Source of the DNA: JAEZRQ01 sp049294415
GTDB lineage: Bacteria > Patescibacteriota > Patescibacteriia > Patescibacteriales > UBA12465
NCBI GenBank assembly: GCA_049294415.1
Contig: JBAQCS010000074.1
Coordinates: 1-15,828, forward strand
Length of the DNA stretch: 15,828 bases
Reading direction: 5' to 3'
Below the pieces are notes generated by a model that searched no databases, had not been told where the DNA came from, and worked only from the letters and a program-made list of their open reading frames with translations. Both the position numbers and the translations under genes were made by a program. This document shows positions 6,389 to 13,002 of the stretch, one piece after another. How positions within the stretch are numbered: position 1 is the first letter of the stretch; each line of letters begins with the position of its first letter.

Positions 6389-7165
6389 ATGAAACAGACA
6401 GGAAAGTTTAGTGATGCCGTCCGTGTTGGTGGCGTAGTTATTCTTAAATCGCGAACTGCTTCATTGGATGTTGATCCAGAGAAGTGTTTTACGGAGTTAT
6501 GTCCATTGGAGCTACCGGTTCCGGGGGCATTAGAAATTGTGCCAGAATTGGACAAGAATGCGAAACTTGGAAAGGTTAGATTAGCCTCTAAGGATGCCCA
6601 TTCTAGAAAAGCCGTGTGGGTTGCCACAGCTGAAGAACCCCAGCTTAGTCCGATTATTGGATATCCTAATATGGATGTTCGTTGGAATGGACACGGAGTG
6701 CCTGGAGAACTCGGTTTTGAATTTTTACCAGGCCTAAAACGTGAGAACTACAATTTCATTGCCTATAAAGGTATTGAACTTGATATGCACCCTTATGGTG
6801 CTTGTTTTCACGACTTAGCTGACACCCAATCAACGGGACTAATTGAATACCTATTGGTTAATAAAATTAAAAACGTGATTGTCGGTGGTTTAGCCACTAG
6901 CTATTGCGTGAAGATCACAGTGTTACAACTTTGTCGTTCCAAACATTTTCAGGTAATTGTGAATCTAGCTTCTTGCCGCGATATTACTGGCGCACCAACC
7001 GAAGAATCAATTGCTGAAATGAGAGCTGCCGGCGCTATTGTGATTGATAACTTGGAGTCTAATCCCCAAGCAACAATTACAGATTTTGGTACCCGCAGAA
7101 GTTTTAGCGGTCGCATGGTTTCATTGCAAGAAAGCTACCGGAATTTATTACATCTAAAACAGTAA
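6389..7165 (+). CDS. pncA: Nicotinamidase (isochorismatase-fold), with PncB-like C-terminal motif
   Basis: Hydrolyses nicotinamide to nicotinate and ammonia, the entry step of Preiss-Handler NAD+ salvage, in the cytoplasm. The triad is visible as Asp27 (SLDVDPEKCF), Lys127 (AYKG) and Cys173 (GLATSYCVK); metal ligands are Asp69 and His71 (KDAH) and His102 (WNGHGVPGELG). The cis-peptide motif GGLAT precedes the active Cys. At 258 residues it is longer than E. coli PncA (about 213); part of the excess is a C-terminal tail (about 225-258) holding TDFGTRRSFS, nearly the same as residues 182-191 of the PncB encoded next. The ATG lacks a Shine-Dalgarno; few other Met choices exist before the active site. 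It is first in the operon, three bases before pncB. Confidence in the enzyme is high; exclusion of another isochorismatase-like amidase rests partly on the operon. Confidence 0.93.
   Translation: MKQTGKFSDAVRVGGVVILKSRTASLDVDPEKCFTELCPLELPVPGALEIVPELDKNAKLGKVRLASKDAHSRKAVWVATAEEPQLSPIIGYPNMDVRWNGHGVPGELGFEFLPGLKRENYNFIAYKGIELDMHPYGACFHDLADTQSTGLIEYLLVNKIKNVIVGGLATSYCVKITVLQLCRSKHFQVIVNLASCRDITGAPTEESIAEMRAAGAIVIDNLESNPQATITDFGTRRSFSGRMVSLQESYRNLLHLKQ
7079..7108 (+). repeat. PncB-like motif inside pncA; second copy at 7712-7741
   Basis: These 30 bases encode TDFGTRRSFS at the pncA C-terminus; 7712-7741 in pncB encode TDFGTRRRFS. By hand 23 of 30 bases agree, in the same frame and same orientation, and the match continues weakly upstream (T-I/F before the block). 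In PncB this block is part of the active-site region; in nicotinamidases it is not a family feature I know. Confidence 0.75.
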
Positions 7166-7168
7166 ATC

Positions 7169-8422
7169 ATGATGGACTTCATTCTGAAAGATGAACCGAT
7201 TATTCAGTCTCGGCTGGATATGGATTTCTACAAATTGCCAATGGGGCAGTTAATCTTTAAAAAGCACCCTAAGGTACCCACTAAATTTGGTTTAACAAAT
7301 CGCACTACCAGTGTGATGTTGCCAGCTATTATTCCGATTGAGCAATTGCGTGAGCAATTAGATCATGTTAGGACCTTACGTTTTAACAATAGTGAGTTGC
7401 ATTATCTTCGCGGTACTAATGAGTATCAGGAGAGAATGTTTCAGGAAGATTATTTGCAATTTTTAAATCAATTGCAACTCCCTGATTACGAACTATCAAA
7501 ATGTAAAGATCAATTCTTGTTGGAGTTTCCTGGCAATTGGTCTGAGAATACCTATTGGGAAACCAAGGGGTTATCAATCATCAATGAGCTTTATTATAAG
7601 AATATAATGTCCAAAAAAACCCAACTCGAAAGAGATGCTATTTATGCAACGGGTATTAGGAATCTTTATGATAAAGTTCAGAAGCTGAAACTCTATCCGT
7701 CATTAACATTTACAGATTTCGGTACACGTCGACGCTTTAGTCGCGCGTGGCAGAGATATGTAGTGGAAATGATGGCTGCGGAGCTACCAAATCAACTGAA
7801 GGGGACATCAAATGTTAAGTTGGCTATGGACTTAGGTCTAATGCCATCTGGTACTTCGGCCCATGAAATGGATATGGGCTATAGTGGAATTTATCATGGT
7901 AGCCGTCAGGAAATTTTCGAATCGCATCAACGATTTTTAAGCGACTGGCGACAGATGTATGGCCATGGTCTATCAATCGATCTTACCGATACTTATGGAA
8001 CAGACTTCTTCTTTAAAGTTTTCTCTTTAGAAGAAGCCAAGCATGACAAAGGTTTGCGTCATGACTCTGGTGAACCATTTTTATTTGGTGACAAGGCAAT
8101 CAATTTTTATAAAAGCCTAGGCATTGATCCGATTACCAAAATGTTGATTTTCAGCGACGGCCTTGATCTTGAACTGATGATTAAGCTTCATTTGTATTTC
8201 CTGAATAAAATTATCAGCACATATGGTTGGGGAACCAACTTAACCAATGATCTTGGTTTAATGGCGTTGTCCTTGGTTATTAAATTAATCATGAGCAATG
8301 GATTTGGAACAGTAAAACTGTCTGATAATTTGAATAAGGCTACTGGTAAACCAGAAGATGTAGCCTTGTTTAAGGAAATCTTTGGTTATACGAATGAACA
8401 ATCTCAAATTTGTACCTACTAA
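7169..8422 (+). CDS. pncB: Nicotinate phosphoribosyltransferase
   Basis: Joins nicotinate and PRPP to give nicotinate mononucleotide (NaMN) and pyrophosphate, with ATP hydrolysis. The sequence follows E. coli PncB over nearly its whole length: LDMDFYKLPMGQ near the N-terminus (residues 16-27), FTDFGTRRRFSR (181-192), GTSNVKLAMDLG (212-223), the His that is autophosphorylated in PncB as His232 in GTSAHEM, LTDTYGTD (272-279), RHDSGEP (297-303), IFSDGLD (327-333) and GWGTNLTND (353-361). Length 417 compares with 400 for E. coli; the extra residues are a small insertion after the catalytic His. The nicotinate-type DFGTRR signature and the upstream nicotinamidase point to nicotinate rather than nicotinamide as substrate. 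Two ATGs are in tandem (7169 and 7172). Three bases follow pncA, ten precede the Nudix gene. Confidence 0.96.
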   Translation: MMDFILKDEPIIQSRLDMDFYKLPMGQLIFKKHPKVPTKFGLTNRTTSVMLPAIIPIEQLREQLDHVRTLRFNNSELHYLRGTNEYQERMFQEDYLQFLNQLQLPDYELSKCKDQFLLEFPGNWSENTYWETKGLSIINELYYKNIMSKKTQLERDAIYATGIRNLYDKVQKLKLYPSLTFTDFGTRRRFSRAWQRYVVEMMAAELPNQLKGTSNVKLAMDLGLMPSGTSAHEMDMGYSGIYHGSRQEIFESHQRFLSDWRQMYGHGLSIDLTDTYGTDFFFKVFSLEEAKHDKGLRHDSGEPFLFGDKAINFYKSLGIDPITKMLIFSDGLDLELMIKLHLYFLNKIISTYGWGTNLTNDLGLMALSLVIKLIMSNGFGTVKLSDNLNKATGKPEDVALFKEIFGYTNEQSQICTY

Positions 8423-8432
8423 AAATTAAAAG

Positions 8433-9305
8433 ATGGAATTAAAGCAAATTAATTTTAAAGGTTATCAGGGGAAGATCGTTGGCGTAATTGAAGCTCCTCT
8501 AAAGCAACCGCTGCTCGAAATTGACACCAATGAAACTTTGTTCGCAGAACAATTTTCCTTATCATCTTACGAAGAATTACCTCCGGAAAAAGTAAGAAAT
8601 TACTTCGAGGTTGTTTATCAGATGTGGGGTAAATTTGGTTTTATGGGTGATGTGATTGCGGTTAAAGTCTTAAAAACACCAGGTGATTACGTTTATTATC
8701 TGAGCTTCATCGGTCGCTTGGCTTTTCATAAGCCCGGTTTAGCCGCTGATTTACTGGTTTTAATTGAAACTAAAACAAGTAATTATTTCGTAGGCATCAA
8801 ACGCAAGAATGATCCGGGTCGCGGTAAGCTAGCTTTTCCTGGGGGGTTCATTAATGTTGACGGTTATCATTTGGACACTCCACTTGAGACTATCATTCAT
8901 GAAGCCGAAGAGGAAATCAATCTGAAGATTAAAATTGACCGCGAAGTTGATTTGAAAAATTATTCGCCCGTCAATGCTCTGGCGACAGTTGATTATTTTG
9001 GCCAAGACTTAAAAGGCGAAATTATGTTTCTTGACATCTGTGAAACCGGTGACAATGAAAAAATGCCAAGTACTGGCCTGAAGAGAGTTTACACAACTTA
9101 TGTCTTTGCGTTATTGCTGGACATGACTTCACTGGGTGTCAATGAAGCAAAACTGAACAATTGGCTGAAGGCTGGTGATGATGCTTCTGATTTAATAATT
9201 GTCGATCTTAATGACAACGAAAAGCTGGAATTTGGATTGGCACATTATCAACAGATTTATGATGAAAACATTGATCAGTTGTTATCGATGTTATCAAATG
9301 AATAA
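8433..9305 (+). CDS. Nudix hydrolase-like protein of the NAD operon, 290 aa
   Basis: A Nudix-fold protein with a long N-terminal extension. Residues 1-100 form an extra region without recognised motif (ends GRLAFHKPGL); 105-170 hold the Nudix core: DLLVLIE, VGIKRKNDPGRGKLAFPGGF (119-139), and a diverged Nudix box in which HEAEEEINL (156-164) stands for the consensus REUxEExGU. The Glu residues 157, 160 and 161 that bind metal remain, but Arg is His, the box Gly is Asn, and a few residues are inserted after the GG. Nudix proteins in NAD operons hydrolyse ADP-ribose, NADH or related compounds, or act as the regulator NrtR; no C-terminal winged helix like that of NrtR is seen. I infer a metabolite-hydrolase or sensing role. 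It is followed by a hairpin before prs. Confidence 0.85.
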   Translation: MELKQINFKGYQGKIVGVIEAPLKQPLLEIDTNETLFAEQFSLSSYEELPPEKVRNYFEVVYQMWGKFGFMGDVIAVKVLKTPGDYVYYLSFIGRLAFHKPGLAADLLVLIETKTSNYFVGIKRKNDPGRGKLAFPGGFINVDGYHLDTPLETIIHEAEEEINLKIKIDREVDLKNYSPVNALATVDYFGQDLKGEIMFLDICETGDNEKMPSTGLKRVYTTYVFALLLDMTSLGVNEAKLNNWLKAGDDASDLIIVDLNDNEKLEFGLAHYQQIYDENIDQLLSMLSNE

Positions 9306-9327
9306 TTGTAAAATTTATTGAGAACTT

Positions 9328-9353
9328 GGGCAATGGTAATCATTGCCCCTTTT
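9328..9353 (+). terminator. Hairpin between the Nudix gene and prs (partial terminator or processing site)
   Basis: GGGCAATG and CATTGCCC form a perfect 8-base-pair stem around GTAAT, followed by CTTTTC. The T tract is short and broken, so read-through is likely; it may lower expression of prs and nadE-nadD relative to pncA and pncB. Confidence 0.6.
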
Positions 9354-9354
9354 C

Positions 9355-9387
9355 TAGAACTACTTATCCGCAAGATAGGTGAGTCTA
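9355..9387 (+). other. Second intergenic hairpin in the prs leader
   Basis: TACTTATC (9361-9368) pairs with GATAGGTG (9374-9381), two G-T wobbles, loop CGCAA; TAGA/TCTA can extend the stem beyond small bulges. No T tract follows, so this is not a terminator. It may be a leader RNA structure. The remaining 50 bases before prs are A/T-only and could hide a promoter. Confidence 0.35.
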
Positions 9388-9441
9388 AGAAAGTAACGTA
9401 ATTTAAAAATTAAATAATAAATAAAAAAATCAAATCACGTC

Positions 9442-10371
9442 ATGAGAAAAAAATTTATTTTTTATTGTCCCAGTCAAGAAAAATTGGCTAAGGATTTTGG
9501 TGGTAAGGATTCAATATTTGAATTAGGTACCATTTCCTGGAAGGATTTTCCCGATGGATTTCCCAATGTAATGATCTTCAATTCTAAGCAATTGGTTAAC
9601 GGTGATGTTATTTTTTTGGCCGATTTTAGTTGCCCAAAAGAAATCTTTCGTCAGTTAGCTGTGATGTATGCTTTGCCATCATATGGCATTCATTCTTTAA
9701 AAGTAATATTACCATTTTTCCCAACCGGAACTATGGACAGAGCCTCACACTACGGTGAAATTGTTACTGCTAAAACGCTGGCTAGAATGTTGTCGGTTAT
9801 TCCGATGGCAGAATGTCCTACGCAAATCTACATTTTTGATATCCACGCCCAGCAAGAACAATTTTATTTTGCTGATACGGTACGGGTGCGTTGTATGTCG
9901 GCTATGAACCTACTTTTAAATAAGCTCAGTTGTGATGAGAATACGGCGGTTGCCTTTCCCGACGAGGGGGCTTATAAAAGGTTCGGTAAATATTTTTCCA
10001 GGTATAATAAGATAATCTGCGAGAAAAGGCGCCGGGAAAACGGTGAAAGAGTAATTACGATTAAGGAGGGTAATCCTCACGGCAAAAGAATTTTTATTGT
10101 GGATGATCTTATTATGTCCGGTGGCACTATTTTAGAGTGTGCTAAAGTTTTAGATGACTTGGGCGCTATTAAAGTCAGTGCTTACGCTACTCATGGGGTT
10201 TTTCCAGATAAAAGTTGGACAAAATTTGTTGATGCTAATATTGATTTATACATCACAAATTCCTGTCCTGAATCTATCTCCAAAATTGATAAAGTTTTTA
10301 TCGATAGTGGAGAAATTACAATTTTTTCGCTATCTTCAGAAATAGCTAGCGCAACAATCAACTACTACTAA
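9442..10371 (+). CDS. prs: Ribose-phosphate pyrophosphokinase (PRPP synthetase), diverged
   Basis: Makes PRPP from ribose 5-phosphate and ATP; here it would feed the PncB step. Landmarks: FPDGFPN (36-42) at the position of the ATP-binding FxDGE loop, DRASHYGEIVTAK (99-111) at the site of DRKDRSGEPITAK, the Mg-binding DIHAQQ (133-138, His135), FPDEGAYKR (172-180), the catalytic-loop KRRR (195-198) and the PRPP loop VDDLIMSGGT (220-229), then AYATHGVFP (247-255). At 309 residues it has the family's usual length of about 315. The DGF instead of DGE, and loss of conserved allosteric-site residues, recalls the plant class II (phosphate-independent) type; that assignment is tentative. It starts 136 bases after the Nudix gene and ends ten bases before nadE-nadD. 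Confidence 0.92.
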   Translation: MRKKFIFYCPSQEKLAKDFGGKDSIFELGTISWKDFPDGFPNVMIFNSKQLVNGDVIFLADFSCPKEIFRQLAVMYALPSYGIHSLKVILPFFPTGTMDRASHYGEIVTAKTLARMLSVIPMAECPTQIYIFDIHAQQEQFYFADTVRVRCMSAMNLLLNKLSCDENTAVAFPDEGAYKRFGKYFSRYNKIICEKRRRENGERVITIKEGNPHGKRIFIVDDLIMSGGTILECAKVLDDLGAIKVSAYATHGVFPDKSWTKFVDANIDLYITNSCPESISKIDKVFIDSGEITIFSLSSEIASATINYY

Positions 10372-10381
10372 AGAATAAAAG

Positions 10382-12865
10382 ATGAGAAAAAGTTTGAATG
10401 GCTTGAAGATTAGTTTGAATCAAATGCCGGTTGTTCCTGGGCGGCCAGACTTAAATGCTAAATATATTATCGATAGCATTAAGGAGGCCAGTGAGGATAA
10501 AGTAGACATTTTGATTTTTCCGGAGATGTGCGTCCCCGGTTATGTGATAGGTGATTTGTTTGAGGATGAATGTTTTGTTAAAGAAATAGAACTTCTTAAT
10601 CGACAAATTATTAAAGCATCACCGATTGATATGACAGTTATATTCGGTACCTTGGTTTGTGACCAGTCGCAAAGAAATGAAGATGGTCGTTATCGCAAAT
10701 ATAACGCGGCCATTGTAGCTAGCGCTGGTTGTCAGTTATCAGTAGTTATGAAAACCTTACAACCTAATTATCGAATTTTTGACGATGATCGTCATTTTTT
10801 TGGAACTAGGAAATATGCTTATGATAACGGTGAGCAAGTGGAAGATTATTTGGTGTCAGTTGAAATTAAAACGCGAATTGGTTTGATAGCAATCGGTGTT
10901 ATTCTATGTGAGGATATGTGGCACAAAGATTACCCCATTAACCCCACACAAATATTAGTCGATAAAGGTGCTGAGCTAGTTATTAATTTATCAGCCTCGC
11001 CTTGGACTTGGCAAAAAAACCGGAAGCGTCATCAGGTAGTCAAAGATTTGCTTAAAATCTCTCCCGTACCATTTGTGTATGTGAATAATACTGGCACACA
11101 GAATAATGGTAAAAACATCATTGTGTTTGATGGCAGTTCTACTGTTTATCATCCAGATGGTGAAATTATTATGGCTGTTGCGCCGTATGCTACTGGTAAT
11201 CATAATTTTTCTTTTTCCAAAAAATCTTACGAGATTATCAGAAGTGATGAAAAAAAATTCATGAACCGGGAAGAACAAATTCAACATGACGCCGCTGAAC
11301 TTTATGCTGGTTGGGAATGCGCTGTTCGCGGTGCTTTTGCTAACTTGCCTAAGCCCATGCGCAAAGCTGTTATCGGTTTGAGCGGTGGAATTGATTCAGC
11401 CGTAGACACTGCTTTGTTGACTCATATTTTGGGGCCAGAGAATGTGTATTGCATCAATATGCCTTCACAATATAATGGTCAACAAACCAAAAATATCGCG
11501 AAGCAAATAGCTGATAATCTAGGAGTTCATTATGAAATCCGACCAATTAATGCTATCGTTGATGCAATTTGTGCGGCCACCGGAACAGAGGTTGATACGC
11601 TGAGCTATGAAAATGTTCAGGCGCGAGTGCGTATGGAAATTTTGGCAGCTCGCTGTCAGGATTTAGGTGCTGTGTTTATTTGCAACTCCAATAAAATCGA
11701 AGCAGCTTTCGGCTATGGAACTATGTATGGTGATATTGCCGGATTTTTAGCTCCGCTGGGAGATATGTTGAAGTACGAAGTTTATCAAATGGGCGATTAC
11801 ATGAATCGCGTCATTTATCAGCAGGAAGTAATTCCGGCTGAGTGCTTTACCATCCCACCGACAGCTGAGCTAAAAGATAAACAAAGGGATCCGTTTCATT
11901 ACGGAAATCTAAAACGTCGCGGCTATCATGATGAATTGGTCCGAGCCTTTGTCGAGTTCAGGTATAATCCAGAATTAATTTTGGAAAAGTACATTGATAA
12001 AGATTTGGAAAAAGAATTTAGACTCGAGCCGGGAACTTTGTATCAGTTATTTAAAAAACCAGCTGAATTCATTGTGGATTTGGAGAAGAATTATAATTTA
12101 TTTATGAATTCTTTTTTCAAAAGACATCCGGCTCCAACTGTTCCAATCTTGTCGCGCCGTGCTTTCGGCTTTGACTTGCGTGAATCACAACTTAGTCCGT
12201 TTTTTACCAGTCGTTATTACGAATTAAAACAATTGGCTTTGTCGAAAGAAGTTTCTCGTAGTTACTATTTCCAGGCAATTAATAGAATCGCAGTTTTCGG
12301 TGGTAGCTTTAATCCGCCCTGTTTGCATCATCAGGGAATTTCCAGACAATTAAGTAGAGAATTTGATCATTTGATTATTGTGCCTTGTGGCAAGAGAGCT
12401 GACAAAGACTTGGTTGGTAATGATGATCGCGGTATCATGGTTAATATTGCTTTTTGCGGTTGCCCTAATGCTGAGATAGATTTTAATGATTTGCATAACG
12501 GTGTTTATACCCCAACTTATTTATTGGAAGAACGTTATGCAGCTAAATATCCCGGTGTAGAAATTTGGCATGTGGTTGGCAGCGACTTGGTTGCTGGAGG
12601 TCGTGATAAGAATTCCCAAATTCAAACTACTTGGAAGAATGGACCAGAGATTTGGCAAACTTTAAAATTTTGCGTGATTATACGGCCAGGCTACGAACTT
12701 TCGCCAGATGATTTACCCCCGGTTTCTAAAGTTTTAGAAACCGAAAAAATCTTTGGTAGCGGCACCGAAGTTAGAGCATTGTTGGCGGATCATAAGGATA
12801 CCAGCGAATTTCTTGACGAAGCGGTCTTGACTTACATTAAAGCTCATAAACTTTACGGCTATTAA
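10382..12865 (+). CDS. nadE-nadD: Glutamine-dependent NAD+ synthetase fused to NadD adenylyltransferase
   Basis: An 827-residue three-domain protein covering the last two steps to NAD+. Residues 1-280 are a nitrilase-type glutaminase with triad Glu48 (FPEM), Lys124 (MKTLQPNY) and Cys176 (LCEDMW), which releases ammonia from glutamine. Residues 305-625 are the NAD synthetase with PP-loop SGGIDS (334-339) and SNKIEAAFGYGTMYGDIAG (436-454). Residues 635-827 are a NadD-type nicotinate-mononucleotide adenylyltransferase: FGGSFNPP (639-646), the late SGTEVR (793-798) of the ISxTxxR type, and VVGSDL (731-736). The HxGH motif reads CLHH (647-650): the last His is present, the first is Cys. Stand-alone NadE and NadD are usual, so this fusion is notable. 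Ten bases follow prs; a strong terminator ends the operon. Confidence 0.95.
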   Translation: MRKSLNGLKISLNQMPVVPGRPDLNAKYIIDSIKEASEDKVDILIFPEMCVPGYVIGDLFEDECFVKEIELLNRQIIKASPIDMTVIFGTLVCDQSQRNEDGRYRKYNAAIVASAGCQLSVVMKTLQPNYRIFDDDRHFFGTRKYAYDNGEQVEDYLVSVEIKTRIGLIAIGVILCEDMWHKDYPINPTQILVDKGAELVINLSASPWTWQKNRKRHQVVKDLLKISPVPFVYVNNTGTQNNGKNIIVFDGSSTVYHPDGEIIMAVAPYATGNHNFSFSKKSYEIIRSDEKKFMNREEQIQHDAAELYAGWECAVRGAFANLPKPMRKAVIGLSGGIDSAVDTALLTHILGPENVYCINMPSQYNGQQTKNIAKQIADNLGVHYEIRPINAIVDAICAATGTEVDTLSYENVQARVRMEILAARCQDLGAVFICNSNKIEAAFGYGTMYGDIAGFLAPLGDMLKYEVYQMGDYMNRVIYQQEVIPAECFTIPPTAELKDKQRDPFHYGNLKRRGYHDELVRAFVEFRYNPELILEKYIDKDLEKEFRLEPGTLYQLFKKPAEFIVDLEKNYNLFMNSFFKRHPAPTVPILSRRAFGFDLRESQLSPFFTSRYYELKQLALSKEVSRSYYFQAINRIAVFGGSFNPPCLHHQGISRQLSREFDHLIIVPCGKRADKDLVGNDDRGIMVNIAFCGCPNAEIDFNDLHNGVYTPTYLLEERYAAKYPGVEIWHVVGSDLVAGGRDKNSQIQTTWKNGPEIWQTLKFCVIIRPGYELSPDDLPPVSKVLETEKIFGSGTEVRALLADHKDTSEFLDEAVLTYIKAHKLYGY

Positions 12866-12890
12866 AGCCTAAAAATTTATAGCTATTTTT

Positions 12891-12921
12891 AGCCCAGTAA
12901 CTGATGTTGCTGGGCTTTTTT
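12891..12921 (+). terminator. Intrinsic terminator of the NAD operon
   Basis: AGCCCAGTAAC (12891-12901) pairs with GTTGCTGGGCT (12906-12916), 11 base pairs with one G-T wobble, loop TGAT, followed by a run of T to 12921. Confidence 0.93.
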
Positions 12922-12938
12922 CTTACCCTAATTTAATG

Positions 12939-12967
12939 TTGACAATAACTTGTATTTATATTATTAT
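12939..12967 (+). promoter_or_regulatory. Sigma-70 promoter of the nucleotidyltransferase gene
   Basis: TTGACA (12939-12944) and TATTAT (12962-12967) are separated by exactly 17 bases, about 35 bases before the ATG. With the preceding terminator this makes the next gene an independent unit. Confidence 0.75.
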
Positions 12968-13002
12968 TAACAGTTAATTACGAACCTTAAAAACAGAAAA
13001 AT

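Noticed and set aside
7169..8422. Nicotinamide phosphoribosyltransferase (NadV/NAMPT) as in phage NAD+ restoration operons.
   Set aside because: The motif set (DFGTRRRFSR, GTSAHE, RHDSGEP) follows E. coli PncB over its length, and a nicotinamidase is encoded directly upstream.
8433..9305. NrtR-type transcriptional regulator.
   Set aside because: The part after the Nudix core shows no winged-helix pattern, and the extra length is at the N-terminus instead.
10991..11287. Minus-strand open frame inside nadE-nadD, and other frames antisense or out of frame within pncA, prs, the kinase and the 5.1 kb gene.
   Set aside because: They are shadows of genes whose domains and active-site residues are clear.
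6266..12921. Prophage or phage origin of the NAD operon.
   Set aside because: No phage structural, replication or lysis genes flank it; the neighbours are housekeeping-like or unknown cellular genes.
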